Of a stretch of DNA of 64,000 bases, positions 1-9,508 are shown piece by piece (position 1 is the first letter of the stretch; each line of letters begins with the position of its first letter). A program made the position numbers and the translations under genes. This DNA is from Rudanella paleaurantiibacter. GTDB lineage: Bacteria; Bacteroidota; Bacteroidia; Cytophagales; Spirosomataceae. The notes below the pieces were generated by a model, which saw nothing but the letters and a program-made list of their open reading frames with translations, had not been told where the DNA came from and searched no databases. The stretch spans positions 124,001-188,000 of the forward strand of contig NZ_WELI01000011.1 in the NCBI RefSeq assembly GCF_009184635.1, written 5' to 3'.

Positions 1-551
1 CCATCCATCAGCATCACAGGGTGTAGTTTCTGAGCAACTGTAATTTCCTTAATCCTGCCCTTGCCGCGCTGCCCCTTGACGTTCTGGTATTCCAGTAGGT
101 CGCCAATTTTGAGTACACCCTTCAGGTTGCTGATCGTCGTGAAAAATTCATTGGCCGCATCGCCCAGAAAAGCCGTAGTTGTTTTAAACGAAAACGGTCG
201 GTTAGCGGGCACGGTTGGGTTGGCCAGATCATGCGAGCTGAGCGTTTGCCCGGCCGATACGCCATCCCCCAGCACATACAAGACCTCATCGTATCGGGTC
301 GCCTGCCCCGCCGATAGGGGTTCGGCGAGTTCGAGCTGCGCATAGCCTTTCAGGGCCCCGTTGCGGACAAGACTAAATTCGGACCGGTTTTGCACGGTGC
401 CACTCATCACCTTGAATTGTACCTGATACACCACAAACGGGTCTTGTTTGGCTGCGAGCGTTGCTTTGGTAAGCTGGATTTTGAAACCCTGTGCGAACCC
501 GGACGATGTACAATACAAGGCAAATGCCAGGAGAAGATGAATGCGCAACAT
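1..551 (-). CDS. Secreted protein of unknown function, 3' end outside window
   Basis: An open frame runs from an ATG at 551 to the window edge (183 codons visible, no stop). It begins with a short hydrophobic signal sequence (MLRIHLLLAFALYCTSSGFA) followed by Q, so the product is probably exported. The rest is mixed polar and beta-type sequence with no motif I recognise; a late segment reads FLGDAANEFFTTISNLKGVL. It is transcribed away from the sigma-54 activator gene at 801. No function can be given. The start is the first ATG that puts the signal peptide at the N terminus; no ribosome-binding motif is visible, as is normal for Bacteroidota. Confidence 0.7.
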   Translation of the reverse strand, partial: MLRIHLLLAFALYCTSSGFAQGFKIQLTKATLAAKQDPFVVYQVQFKVMSGTVQNRSEFSLVRNGALKGYAQLELAEPLSAGQATRYDEVLYVLGDGVSAGQTLSSHDLANPTVPANRPFSFKTTTAFLGDAANEFFTTISNLKGVLKIGDLLEYQNVKGQRGKGRIKEITVAQKLHPVMLMD

Positions 552-800
552 GGCTGGATGGGGCAAATGGTTGTCTGTGAGTCAATAATACGCATTTTTG
601 GTATCAAAACATTCTTGTGGGTAAGTATGGGTGTGGGTAGACCCAGGTCAAACTCTTTGGGTTTTAATGGGGGAAGGATCACCAACCGGGTTGTTGGATT
701 GGCTCAAACCGAGGAGAGATAGTAGAGCCCCGGTTTGTTTTTTGAGTAGCTTGCCCCGCAAAACAACCCGCTCCCAGCGGTATTCCGAAACGAGTTTATT

Positions 801-2153
801 TTGTCTGCTACTATCCTTATCATCGACGACGAACCCCGCCTGCGGACGCTGCTGGCCCGGATGCTTCAACTGGAAGGTTACCTTGTGCTCGAAGCCGACG
901 ATGCCCGTACCGGCCTGAAAGCCCTCGAACGAGAGCCGGTGCAGGTGATAATTTGTGATGTAAAGCTGCCCGACAAAAGTGGCATTGACCTGACGGCGCA
1001 ACTGAAAGAGTTGTATCCAGCCACCGAGATCATTCTGCTTACCGCCTACGGTACCATTGCCGATGGGGTCACGGCCATTAAAAATGGGGCCTTCGATTAC
1101 ATCACCAAGGGCGACGATAACGACCGGATTTTACCCCTGCTGAGTCGGGCGGTTGATAAGGCCAACTTGCAATTTCGGATCCAGGCGCTCGAACAGCGAA
1201 TGAACCGTACGCACGGTTTTGGTACGATCATCGGTGAGTCGTCGGCCATCCGGCAGGCCGTCGACCTCGCCCGTAAAGTGGCTGTCACCGATGCCACCGT
1301 GCTGCTAACAGGTGAAACCGGCACTGGTAAAGAGGTGTTTGCGCAGGCGATACACTACGGCAGCGCCCGGAGCACGGGGCCGTTTGTGGCTGTCAATTGC
1401 GGAGCGTTGGGCAAGGATATTCTGGAGAGTGAGTTATTTGGCCACCGGGCGGGGGCGTTTACCGGTGCCATGCGTGATCAGAAAGGCCTTTTTGCTGAAG
1501 CCGACAAAGGAACCCTGTTTCTGGACGAGATTGGCGAGTTGCCGCTTGACTTACAAACGAAGCTCCTGCGCGTACTGGAAACCCGCGAGTATCTGCGCGT
1601 AGGCGATACCAAACCGACCAAAACGAATGTTCGGGTGATTGCCGCCACCAATCGGGGTTTGCAGGCCGAAGCGGAAGCGGGCACGTTTCGGCTCGATTTG
1701 TACTACCGCCTGTCGGTATTTACCATTCCGTTGCCTCCCCTCCGCGAACGGCCCGACGATGTTGTGCTGCTGGCGGAGCAGTTTGCCCGGCAGATCGGCG
1801 CTAAAATGGGTCGGCGCGATCTCCGTATTGACCCGGGTTTTGGCCGACAACTGCAAACCCACACCTGGCGAGGCAACATCCGCGAACTGAAAAATGTCAT
1901 CGAACGGGCCGTGATCCTGTCCGAGCCCCAACCCGATGGTTCCGTTGTACTGACTCCCGATTTACTGCCGTTTGAAACCGCTGTGGGCGCGCTCGGTTCA
2001 GATGAGACAGCGCTTCGACTCTCCACCGTAGAGAAAAATCATATCCGGCGGGTGCTGCGGCAAACTGCGGGCCAGAAACCAGAGGCCGCCCGTTTGCTGG
2101 GTATCGGTCTGACGACGCTGTACCGTAAAATCGACGAGTACGGTATTGAGTAA
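801..2153 (+). CDS. NtrC-family sigma-54-dependent response regulator
   Basis: This 450-residue regulator has an N-terminal receiver domain (about 4-120, phospho-acceptor Asp53 in CDVKLPD), a central AAA+ sigma-54 activation domain and a C-terminal Fis-type helix-turn-helix (LLGIGLTTLYRKIDEYGI). The ATPase domain shows Walker A GETGTGKE (171-178), the sigma-54 contact loop GAFTGA (218-223) and Walker B GTLFLDEIG. The start is a TTG giving MSATILIIDDE; no better start fits the receiver fold. It lies directly upstream of the kdp operon, and the histidine kinase at 9505 is the obvious partner. I infer that it activates kdp from the palindromic sites at 2176-2209. The family is certain; the target is an inference. 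Confidence 0.93.
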   Translation: MSATILIIDDEPRLRTLLARMLQLEGYLVLEADDARTGLKALEREPVQVIICDVKLPDKSGIDLTAQLKELYPATEIILLTAYGTIADGVTAIKNGAFDYITKGDDNDRILPLLSRAVDKANLQFRIQALEQRMNRTHGFGTIIGESSAIRQAVDLARKVAVTDATVLLTGETGTGKEVFAQAIHYGSARSTGPFVAVNCGALGKDILESELFGHRAGAFTGAMRDQKGLFAEADKGTLFLDEIGELPLDLQTKLLRVLETREYLRVGDTKPTKTNVRVIAATNRGLQAEAEAGTFRLDLYYRLSVFTIPLPPLRERPDDVVLLAEQFARQIGAKMGRRDLRIDPGFGRQLQTHTWRGNIRELKNVIERAVILSEPQPDGSVVLTPDLLPFETAVGALGSDETALRLSTVEKNHIRRVLRQTAGQKPEAARLLGIGLTTLYRKIDEYGIE

Positions 2154-2175
2154 GGGCGGCCCGGCTGAACCATTT

Positions 2176-2209
2176 TTTCATTTTGAAAAAATACGTTTTC
2201 AAAATGAAA
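2176..2209. promoter_or_regulatory. Tandem palindrome, candidate enhancer site for the sigma-54 activator
   Basis: Two perfect 14-bp arms (TTTCATTTTGAAAA at 2176-2189 and its complement at 2196-2209) flank a 6-bp spacer. Each arm also contains its own dyad, TTTCA-TTT-TGAAA, as expected for two adjacent dimer sites. It lies 23 bp after the regulator stop and about 130 bp upstream of the -24/-12-like element, a typical distance for an NtrC-type enhancer. It could instead be a weak AT-rich hairpin ending the regulator transcript, but no T-tract follows. Confidence 0.55.
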
Positions 2210-2309
2210 CAAATAACCGGCAAATAGTCCGTCTTCTGGCAGTGAAGACGGGCTTTATTGTGCTGTCGGTCAGTAGGTTGCTGTTTTTTTAGTTTGGCGT
2301 GGGGCAAAA

Positions 2310-2325
2310 TGGAACGCTTGTTGGC
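2310..2325 (+). promoter_or_regulatory. Candidate sigma-54 (-24/-12) promoter of the kdp operon
   Basis: TGGAACGCTTGTTGG resembles the sigma-54 consensus TGGCACGnnnnTTGC. The conserved positions match except C to A in the -24 block and C to G at the -12 GC. The element ends about 38 bp before the first small reading frame at 2363. Its position between a sigma-54 activator gene with a palindromic site and kdp supports it; the imperfect -12 element weakens it. Confidence 0.4.
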
Positions 2326-2362
2326 CCTTGAACAGGCGTAACCAACCAAACTGAAACACACT

Positions 2363-2449
2363 ATGGCTACCTGTTTGCTTTTGCTCGTGTCGGCGCTGCT
2401 TTGCTTCGCCTTTTTTTACAAAGCCATTGAATGGTTCGAAAAAATCTGA
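2363..2449 (+). CDS. 28-residue single-span membrane micro-protein ahead of kdpF
   Basis: The ATG at 2363 opens a 28-codon frame. A hydrophobic segment (LLLLVSALLCFAFF) is followed by a charged tail (YKAIEWFEKI), which is the form of a one-pass inner-membrane peptide. It ends 2 bp before the kdpF start, so the two are probably translationally coupled. Its size and topology resemble KdpF, but the sequence is not the KdpF motif. It may be a second small stabilising subunit of the Kdp complex. Only its position and hydrophobicity support it as a gene. Confidence 0.5.
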   Translation: MATCLLLLVSALLCFAFFYKAIEWFEKI

Positions 2450-2451
2450 CT

Positions 2452-2532
2452 ATGCTAACCTCCCTGTTTATTCTGGCGTTGCTGGTGTTCGCCTACATGC
2501 TGTACGTACTCCTCCGCCCCGAACGCTTCTGA
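2452..2532 (+). CDS. kdpF: KdpF, small subunit of the potassium-transporting ATPase
   Basis: This is a 26-residue one-pass membrane peptide that ends in the KdpF signature (YVLLRPERF). KdpF binds within the KdpA-KdpB complex and stabilises it. It lies between the micro-ORF at 2363 and kdpA at 2569, the standard position. The size and C-terminal LLRPERF make the identification firm. Confidence 0.85.
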   Translation: MLTSLFILALLVFAYMLYVLLRPERF

Positions 2533-2568
2533 ATCGGGCTGTCCAGCCCAGCTATTACTTTCTTTAGT

Positions 2569-4311
2569 ATGAATACCGAACTAATCGGCGTGGCGGTCAC
2601 CTACCTGGCGACCCTACTGCTGGCTATACCGCTTGCGCAGCTTATGGCTGCCTGTTTTCGGGATAAGCCCGAACCAAATTCCCGCCCGGCAATGGGCTTT
2701 ATGGCTCCCCTTGAGCGACTGATTTATCGTATTGCGGGCATTGACCCCGACCGGCCAATGAATTGGAAAGAAAACCTGGTGGCCCTGCTTACGATCAATG
2801 CTTTGTGGTTTGTGTACGCGTTTTTTATGCTGCTGTTTCAGGACAAACTGCCCCTGAATCCCGACGGGAATCCGGCCATGACGCCCGATTTAGCCTTTAA
2901 CACCGCAATCAGTTTCATGGTCAATTGCGACCTTCAACACTACGCGGGTGAAACAGGCCTGACGTACCTGACCCAGTTGGGCGTCATTAACTTTCTGATG
3001 TTTGTGTCGGCGGCCACGGGCATCGCGGCTCTGATGCTTATGGTGCGGGCATTCCGGCCTGAGCGCACAGAGTTATCAGGCAATTTTTATGTGTACTTCA
3101 CCCGGGCCATTACCCGCATTTTGTTGCCCGGCTCGCTTATTCTTGCCTTTTTTCTGACGCTGAACGGCGTCCCTGCCAGCTTCGACGGGGAAGGCCAGTT
3201 TGCCTCGATAGAGGGCGACACGGTTCATGTTTCGCGGGGGCCAGCAGCTGCTGTCATTGCCATCAAACACCTCGGTACCAACGGAGGTGGGTACTTCGGG
3301 GCTAACTCGGCGCACCCACTCGAAAACCCCACGTATGGCACCAATATGGTCGAGTTAATGGCGCAAGTTCTGCTGCCTATTGCCCTTCTGCTGGCATTCG
3401 GCTATCTGATCAATCGCCGACGCTTTATCTGGGTTGTGTTCGGGGTGATGACCACCGGGTTTTTGCTGTTGGTGATTCCGACGCTGATGACCGAGTATAG
3501 CGGGAGTCCGGCACTGGCTAACCTTGGCCTGGCGCAACCGACCGGCGCGATGGAGGGGAAAGAGGTGCGATTCGGCCCGTTATCGTCGGCGTACTGGAGT
3601 ATAGCAACCACGGCAATTTCGACGGGTTCGGTTAATTCGATGCACGACTCATCCATGCCTTTATCGGGTGCCTTCCAATTGCTGGGTATGATGACCAACG
3701 CGTTTTACGGCGGTTGTGGGGTGGGTTTCCTGAACTACTTCTACTACCTCATTATCGCGGTGTTTATTGCCGGTCTGATGGTTGGCCGAACCCCCGAACT
3801 GTTTGGTCGGAAAGTTGAAGCGCGCGAAATCAAAATTGCCTCGCTCGTAGCGTTGCTGAGCACCCTGTTGATCAAAGGCGGTACCGCGCTGGCTGCCTGG
3901 CTGGTGGTACAACACCCCGAAGTAGTTGGCCCGCTCGTATCTGTCCACGACGCGTCGAATGCCAGCCATGCCGATCATTATCACGGCTTTACCCAGATGC
4001 TGTACGAATTTACCTCTGCGAATGCCAACAATGGGTCAGGGTTTGAAGGCTTGAACGACAACACACTGTTCTGGAATGTGGCCACGGGGTTTGTTTTGTT
4101 GCTGGGTCGGTTTATCCCGATTATCGGGCCGCTGACAGTGGCTGGGCTACTGGCAAACAAGAAATACGTACCGGCAACCTCGGGGACATTACCTACCGAC
4201 ACGGCAACGTTTGGGTTGATGACCCTGGCCGTTATTCTGATTATTACCGCTCTGTCGTTTTTCCCGGTTCTGGTGCTGGGGCCGCTGGCGGAGTACTTTA
4301 CGCCCAGGTAG
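2569..4311 (+). CDS. kdpA: KdpA, potassium-binding channel subunit of the Kdp ATPase
   Basis: KdpA is a 580-residue integral membrane protein that forms the K+ selectivity filter and translocation path of KdpFABC. Filter loops typical of the family are visible: TNGGGYFGANSAHP (near 237-250), GGCGVGFLNYF and TSANANNGSGFEGL. The first pore loop reads NCDLQHYAGE, where many homologues have Asn in place of this Asp. The start MNTELIGVAVTYLATLL gives the expected first membrane span. It follows kdpF by 36 bp and belongs to one operon through kdpC. Confidence 0.97.
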   Translation: MNTELIGVAVTYLATLLLAIPLAQLMAACFRDKPEPNSRPAMGFMAPLERLIYRIAGIDPDRPMNWKENLVALLTINALWFVYAFFMLLFQDKLPLNPDGNPAMTPDLAFNTAISFMVNCDLQHYAGETGLTYLTQLGVINFLMFVSAATGIAALMLMVRAFRPERTELSGNFYVYFTRAITRILLPGSLILAFFLTLNGVPASFDGEGQFASIEGDTVHVSRGPAAAVIAIKHLGTNGGGYFGANSAHPLENPTYGTNMVELMAQVLLPIALLLAFGYLINRRRFIWVVFGVMTTGFLLLVIPTLMTEYSGSPALANLGLAQPTGAMEGKEVRFGPLSSAYWSIATTAISTGSVNSMHDSSMPLSGAFQLLGMMTNAFYGGCGVGFLNYFYYLIIAVFIAGLMVGRTPELFGRKVEAREIKIASLVALLSTLLIKGGTALAAWLVVQHPEVVGPLVSVHDASNASHADHYHGFTQMLYEFTSANANNGSGFEGLNDNTLFWNVATGFVLLLGRFIPIIGPLTVAGLLANKKYVPATSGTLPTDTATFGLMTLAVILIITALSFFPVLVLGPLAEYFTPR

Positions 4312-4482
4312 TTAGCCGAGGTGCTTCTGATAGAAACAAAAAGCACTCACTAAATCGTCTTCGTTTCCGAGAATGCCTACTCGTTTGTGGGCCGTTTTGC
4401 CCAGACCCGGCGCTCGTTAGGCGAACGCACCCAGACTCATATTGTACGTCTGTATAGCTTCCTTTTTTTCAAAAATAACAAA

Positions 4483-6555
4483 ATGGTTCAGAATCAATCC
4501 GCTCCCAACCTGTTCCGGCACCACGTGCTACGTTCAGCGATTCGGGAGTCGTTTGTCAAATTAAACCCGGTTTCACTGATTAAGAATCCGGTCATGTTCA
4601 CCGTCGAAATCGGTACGCTCATCATGTTTCTCGTAACCGGCTACATCGCTCTATCGGGCGATAGTACGCAGGGCTCACTGATCTATAACGCCCTGGTTAG
4701 CGTGATTCTGTTGCTGACGGTATTGTTTGGCAATTTTGCCGAAGCCATCGCCGAAGCGCGGGGCAAAGCGCAGGCCGAATCACTCCGGCAAACCCGGCAG
4801 GAGACACCCGCTAAAATTGTGGCAACTGGCCGAGGAAATAACCCATCGGGGAATGCATATACCCTTGTTTCGTCGGCACGGTTGCAGAAAGGGGATGTGT
4901 TTATCTGTGAACCGGGCGATATTATTCCGGCCGATGGGGAAATCATTGAGGGGCTGGCCACCATTGATGAGTCGGCCATTACGGGCGAATCGGCTCCGGT
5001 CATTCGCGAAGCCGGTGGGGATAAATCGTCCGTAACGGGCGGCACCAAAGTGTTGACGGACTATATCCGCGTTCAGGTAACCACCCAGCCCGGCGAGTCG
5101 TTTCTGGACAAAATGATTGCGTTGGTGGAAGGGGCATCGCGCCAGAAAACGCCCAACGAAATTGCCCTGACGATTCTGCTGGCCGGGTTTACGCTCATTT
5201 TCATCATCGTGTGTGTGACCCTCAAACCCTTTGCCCAGTATGCCCACACACCCATGACTGTTGCGGCCCTGATTGCCCTGTTCGTTTGCCTCATTCCGAC
5301 CACCATTGGGGGGCTGCTGTCGGCCATCGGCATTGCAGGGATGGACCGGGCGCTGCGGGCCAACGTGATTGCCAAGTCGGGGCGGGCGGTAGAAACGGCG
5401 GGCGATATAGACACCCTCTTGCTCGACAAAACGGGGACAATCACGATTGGCAACCGCCGGGCCACCCACTTTTACCCGGCACCAGGCGTACTGCCCATTG
5501 ATATGGTGCGGGTGAGTGCACTCAGCTCGCTGGCCGACGAAACGCCCGAAGGGAAGTCAATCCTTGAGCTGGCCCGCACGGGGGAGTTCGGTGCCGAGCT
5601 GATGCCCAAACTGAGCACACGGGGCGCAAAACCCATCAAGTTTACGGCCCAAACACGCTCGTCGGGCGTCGATTTGGGTACCCAGCGGATACGAAAGGGG
5701 GCGCTCGACGCAATCCGTTCGTTGGTCGAACAGGCCGGAAACGAGTTCCCGGCGGCAACGGATGAGCAGGCGAAAGCGATTGCAGCTAACGGAGGCACTC
5801 CGCTCGTAGTGACCGAAAATGAGCAGGTGATGGGCGTAGTCGAGCTTCAGGATATTATCAAGCCGGGTATTGCCGAGCGTTTTGAGCGACTCCGTAAGAT
5901 GGGCGTTAAAACCGTAATGGTCACGGGCGATAACCCGCTTACGGCCCGTTTTATTGCCGAAAAAGCGGGCGTTGATGACTACATCGCCGAGGCCAAACCC
6001 GAAGACAAAATGCACTATATCCGGCAGGAGCAGGCAAATGGCAAACTGGTAGCCATGATGGGCGACGGTACCAACGACGCCCCCGCCCTGGCGCAGGCCG
6101 ATGTGGGGGTGGCCATGAACTCGGGTACGCAGGCCGCCAAGGAGGCTGGCAATATGGTCGACCTCGACAACGACCCGACCAAGCTTATTGAAGTGGTGGA
6201 GATTGGAAAGCAGTTGCTCATAACGCGGGGTACACTTACTACGTTCAGCATTGCCAACGACGTGGCCAAGTATTTCGCCATTGTACCCGCTTTGTTCATC
6301 ACCTCCATTCCGGGCTTACAGGCCCTGAATATCATGCGATTGCACTCGGCCGAGTCGGCCATACTGTCGGCAGTACTTTTCAACGCGCTCATTATCCCGT
6401 TGTTAATTCCATTGGCCCTGCGCGGGGTGGCCTACAAGCCCATTGGGGCGAGTGCCTTGCTCCGGCGCAACCTGCTCGTATACGGATTGGGTGGAGTTAT
6501 GGTGCCGTTTGTGGGGATCAAGCTAATTGATGTGGTGGTTGGGTTGTTTTTCTGA
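4483..6555 (+). CDS. kdpB: KdpB, catalytic P-type ATPase subunit
   Basis: KdpB is the 690-residue P-type ATPase that powers K+ uptake. It shows the TGES actuator motif, the phosphorylation motif DKTGT (Asp315) and the hinge motif [12 protein letters not shown], with membrane spans on both sides. I chose the ATG at 4483 ([13 protein letters not shown]): the 32-residue upstream extension from a GTG at 4387 is not KdpB-like, and 690 is close to the usual 680-690. This leaves a 171-bp gap after kdpA, long for this operon and without a recognisable gene. Confidence 0.96.
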   Translation: MVQNQSAPNLFRHHVLRSAIRESFVKLNPVSLIKNPVMFTVEIGTLIMFLVTGYIALSGDSTQGSLIYNALVSVILLLTVLFGNFAEAIAEARGKAQAESLRQTRQETPAKIVATGRGNNPSGNAYTLVSSARLQKGDVFICEPGDIIPADGEIIEGLATIDESAITGESAPVIREAGGDKSSVTGGTKVLTDYIRVQVTTQPGESFLDKMIALVEGASRQKTPNEIALTILLAGFTLIFIIVCVTLKPFAQYAHTPMTVAALIALFVCLIPTTIGGLLSAIGIAGMDRALRANVIAKSGRAVETAGDIDTLLLDKTGTITIGNRRATHFYPAPGVLPIDMVRVSALSSLADETPEGKSILELARTGEFGAELMPKLSTRGAKPIKFTAQTRSSGVDLGTQRIRKGALDAIRSLVEQAGNEFPAATDEQAKAIAANGGTPLVVTENEQVMGVVELQDIIKPGIAERFERLRKMGVKTVMVTGDNPLTARFIAEKAGVDDYIAEAKPEDKMHYIRQEQANGKLVAMMGDGTNDAPALAQADVGVAMNSGTQAAKEAGNMVDLDNDPTKLIEVVEIGKQLLITRGTLTTFSIANDVAKYFAIVPALFITSIPGLQALNIMRLHSAESAILSAVLFNALIIPLLIPLALRGVAYKPIGASALLRRNLLVYGLGGVMVPFVGIKLIDVVVGLFF

Positions 6556-6575
6556 TTATCAGTTTTCTACATACT

Positions 6576-7136
6576 ATGAAAAAGCATATTTCTCCCGCTC
6601 TACGCCTGACGGGCGTGATGCTGGTTTTACTTTCGGTGGTGTATCCGTTGCTGGTAGCTGGTTTTGCCCGGTTTACGCCGGGTGGTGGAGCCGGCGAAAC
6701 GGTTATAGCAAACGGTAAGGTGGTCGGCTTTGCCCGGATTGGCCAGTCGTTTAGGGACGATCGTTACTTTAACACACGCCCCTCGGCGGTGGGCTACAAC
6801 GCGGCCGGTTCGGGTGGGTCGAATAAGGGGCCTTCAAACCCGGAATACCTGAAACAGGTCCAGGCACGCATCGACACGTTTCTGGTGCATAATCCAGACA
6901 TTCGCAGGGCGGATATACCGGTTGAACTGGTGACGGCTTCGGGATCGGGTCTCGACCCTGACTTATCGCCCGGAGCCGCTAAAATTCAGGTGGCCCGGAT
7001 TGCGCGGGTGCGGGGTATCTCCGTGGATCGATTAAATACGTTGGTTGATGCCCACACAGAGAGTCCACTCTTCGGTTTGTTTGGACCGGCTCGTGTGAAC
7101 GTGCTCAAATTGAATGTGGCGCTCGACGCTCTGTAA
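6576..7136 (+). CDS. kdpC: KdpC, assembly and activity subunit of the Kdp ATPase
   Basis: This 186-residue protein has one N-terminal membrane span (LTGVMLVLLSVVYPLLVAGF) and an extracytoplasmic domain with KdpC signatures: GQSF, a region rich in Gly, Ser and Asn (AAGSGGSNKGPSNP), VTASGSGLDPDLSP and VNVLKLNVALD. KdpC joins KdpA and KdpB and raises ATP affinity. It starts 20 bp after kdpB and completes the transporter. It is full length. Confidence 0.95.
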   Translation: MKKHISPALRLTGVMLVLLSVVYPLLVAGFARFTPGGGAGETVIANGKVVGFARIGQSFRDDRYFNTRPSAVGYNAAGSGGSNKGPSNPEYLKQVQARIDTFLVHNPDIRRADIPVELVTASGSGLDPDLSPGAAKIQVARIARVRGISVDRLNTLVDAHTESPLFGLFGPARVNVLKLNVALDAL

Positions 7137-7185
7137 ATGATACGAACAGGAAGTGTATCCGGCCCGGTTGGTTGGGGAAAGAAAA

Positions 7186-8340
7186 ATGATGAAACCTATT
7201 TTTTGTACGGCCGTACTGATGACCGTTGGGTTGACGGCCTATGCGCAGGTATCGACTAAAGTGACGCCTGATACCCTCCGGCAGCGGGTCGATTCTATCG
7301 GGCGTAGTGCCGTTGTGGCTCCGTCCCCGCTGGTACTCAGTGGGTATGTGGAAGCCTATTACGCCCATGATTTTACGGCTCCCAAAGTCGCTTCTGAACG
7401 GCCAGGTTTTCTGTACAACCACCGGCGCAACCGCGAGGTGAATATCAATCTGGCGTATGCAAAGCTGGCGTATGCCGATGGGCCGGTGCGCGCTAACCTG
7501 GCGTTGCAGGCGGGTACGTATGCGCAATACAATTACGCAGCCGAGCAGGAGCTGGTGAAAACTATTCTGGAAGCCAACGCTGGGGTGAAGCTGTCTAAAA
7601 CGGGCCTCCTCTGGTTCGACGCGGGCATTTTTACCTCGCATATTGGCTTCGAAAGCGCCATTTCGAAAGATTGCTGGACACTCACCCGGAGTCTGATGGC
7701 CGAAAATTCGCCGTATTATCTGGCCGGGGCTAAAGTCACGTACAACTCGCCAAACAACCGCTGGACGGTGCTGGGCATGGTGGCCAATGGCTGGCAACGG
7801 ATTCGGAAAGTGCCCGGTCGCGGAGGTATGGCTTTCTCGGGGCAGGTGCAGTACCGCCCCAACACCAGGGTCACGCTGAACTGGAGTAGTTTTCTTGGCT
7901 CCGACCGGCCCGACTCGTTGCGGCAGGGACGATTTTTCAATAATTTCTACGCCATACTGAACCCGACCAACCGGCTTGGCGTGATTCTGGGCTTCGATAT
8001 CGGCACGGAGCAAAAGCCGTTTGCCCGACAGGCTGGTGAACGTGTTGCGGGGTACAACGTCTGGCTTTCGCCCGCGCTGATTGCCCGTTACCAGATAACA
8101 GACAAAACGTATGCGGCCGGGCGGATTGAGTACTACGACGACAACCGGGCGGTTATCATCGGCATACCCGGTTTTCAAACCTGGGGGTATTCACTCAACT
8201 ACGACTACGCCATCTGGCCGAACGCGCTTTGGCGTATCGAAGGGAAAGCGTACCAGAGCCGAACTGCTATTTTCGAATCGAAAAACGGCCTGACACCAAC
8301 GAACGTTAGCCTGACAACGAGCCTGGCTATTTCCTTTTAA
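7186..8340 (+). CDS. Outer-membrane beta-barrel protein, porin-like, of the kdp operon
   Basis: This 384-residue product has a signal peptide (MMKPIFCTAVLMTVGLTAYA) and then alternating aromatic and polar strands rich in Tyr, Trp and Asn. The C terminus, TSLAISF, ends in a terminal Phe as in many outer-membrane barrels. The start is one of two ATGs at 7186/7189; the GTG upstream at 7153 would bury the signal peptide. It resembles the Bacteroidota OmpL-like putative porins (beta-barrel porin-2 type). Being 49 bp after kdpC, it may let K+ cross the outer membrane, but this is an inference. Confidence 0.75.
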   Translation: MMKPIFCTAVLMTVGLTAYAQVSTKVTPDTLRQRVDSIGRSAVVAPSPLVLSGYVEAYYAHDFTAPKVASERPGFLYNHRRNREVNINLAYAKLAYADGPVRANLALQAGTYAQYNYAAEQELVKTILEANAGVKLSKTGLLWFDAGIFTSHIGFESAISKDCWTLTRSLMAENSPYYLAGAKVTYNSPNNRWTVLGMVANGWQRIRKVPGRGGMAFSGQVQYRPNTRVTLNWSSFLGSDRPDSLRQGRFFNNFYAILNPTNRLGVILGFDIGTEQKPFARQAGERVAGYNVWLSPALIARYQITDKTYAAGRIEYYDDNRAVIIGIPGFQTWGYSLNYDYAIWPNALWRIEGKAYQSRTAIFESKNGLTPTNVSLTTSLAISF

Positions 8341-8371
8341 GCGAGAACCTGCTACTAAGTTCGCCACCGAC

Positions 8372-9508
8372 ATGAACCCAAACGACCCAAACCGCACCGG
8401 TGCGCCCGAACGATTTTTGAACCTCCTCCGCGAGTCACGCCGGGGTAAGTTTAAGGTCTATATCGGGATGAGCGCGGGGGTAGGTAAGTCGTACCGGATG
8501 TTGCAGGAGGCTCATGCCTTGTTGCGGAGTGGATTCGACGTGGCTATCGGGTTCATCGAAACCCACGGCCGGGCCGAGACTGAAGCGCTTGTGCCGGGCT
8601 TACCCCAGATTGGGCGTCGGCGGTTATTTTACAAGGGGCGTCAGCTGGAGGAAATGGATACGCAGGCAATACTGAACCGGCACCCCGAACTGGTCATTGT
8701 CGATGAACTGGCGCATTCCAACATTCCCGGTTCCAAACACGAAAAACGGTGGCAGGATGTGCTCGAAATTCTGGACGCGGGCATCAACGTCATCTCAGCG
8801 GTCAACATTCAGCATATTGAAAGTTTGTACGACGAGGTGCGTGGCATTACGGGCGTCGACGTAACCGAGCGCGTACCCGACCGCGTGCTTCAACTCGCTG
8901 ATGAGGTTGTGAATATTGACCTGACCGCCGACGAACTAATCACCCGGCTCCGGGAGGGTAAAATTTATGACCCGGCCAAGGTGCAAACCGCCTTAAACCA
9001 TTTTTTTCAACCCGAAAAAATCCTCCAGCTCCGCGAGCTTGCCCTGCGCGAAGTGGCCTCGGCCGTTGAACGCAAAATTGATACCCTGTTGACGCCGAAT
9101 GGCGTGAGTCGGCCGGAGCGGTTTCTGGCGGCCATCAGCAGTAGTGCCGAGGTGGCCCGGCGCGTGATTCGCAAAACGGCCCGGCTGGCGGCTTATTACA
9201 ACTCGCGCTGGTACGTGCTGTACGTGCAAACGCCCGCCGAAGCCCCCGATCAAATCCGGCTCGATGTACAGCGTCACTTGATTAACAACCTTAAACTGGC
9301 CACCGAGCTGGGAGCCGAAGTAGTACAGGTGAAAGGTACCGATGTGGTCGAATGCATTATGCAGGAGGTGCAGCAACGGGGCGTTACCACGGTTTGTATG
9401 GGCAAACCGCATGTTAATCTGGTACAGGTAATTTGGCGGACGTTTGCGTTTAACCGCTTGCTGAATCGCCTGTCGGAATCTGATACCGATCTGATTATTT
9501 TATCATGA
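8372..9508 (+). CDS. kdpD: KdpD-like sensor stub (N-terminal KdpD and USP domains, no kinase)
   Basis: This 378-residue protein covers only the cytoplasmic front half of classical KdpD. It has Walker A GMSAGVGKS (32-40), the KdpD box DELAHSNIPGSKHEKRW and NVISAVNIQHIESLYDE, then a universal-stress-like domain to the end (VCMGKPHVNLVQVIWRTF). The membrane spans and histidine kinase of full KdpD (about 890 residues) are missing, but the frame is intact, so this is a stand-alone form. Its stop overlaps the start of the histidine kinase by 4 bp, so the two are translated together. It probably senses the intracellular K+ or nucleotide state for that kinase. Confidence 0.92.
   Translation: MNPNDPNRTGAPERFLNLLRESRRGKFKVYIGMSAGVGKSYRMLQEAHALLRSGFDVAIGFIETHGRAETEALVPGLPQIGRRRLFYKGRQLEEMDTQAILNRHPELVIVDELAHSNIPGSKHEKRWQDVLEILDAGINVISAVNIQHIESLYDEVRGITGVDVTERVPDRVLQLADEVVNIDLTADELITRLREGKIYDPAKVQTALNHFFQPEKILQLRELALREVASAVERKIDTLLTPNGVSRPERFLAAISSSAEVARRVIRKTARLAAYYNSRWYVLYVQTPAEAPDQIRLDVQRHLINNLKLATELGAEVVQVKGTDVVECIMQEVQQRGVTTVCMGKPHVNLVQVIWRTFAFNRLLNRLSESDTDLIILS

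Noticed and set aside
2295-2310. TTTGGCGTGGGGCAAAAT considered as the sigma-54 promoter
   Set aside because: The GG and GC elements are only 6 bp apart instead of the required 10, so the element at 2310 is preferred.
4780-5469. Long minus-strand open frame inside kdpB
   Set aside because: It is the antisense shadow of a well-identified gene; the protein has no known motif and biased composition.
7105-8178. 357-residue minus-strand frame opposite the porin-like gene
   Set aside because: The plus strand has a signal peptide and barrel features; the minus frame is rich in Arg, His and Pro as in a GC-rich shadow.
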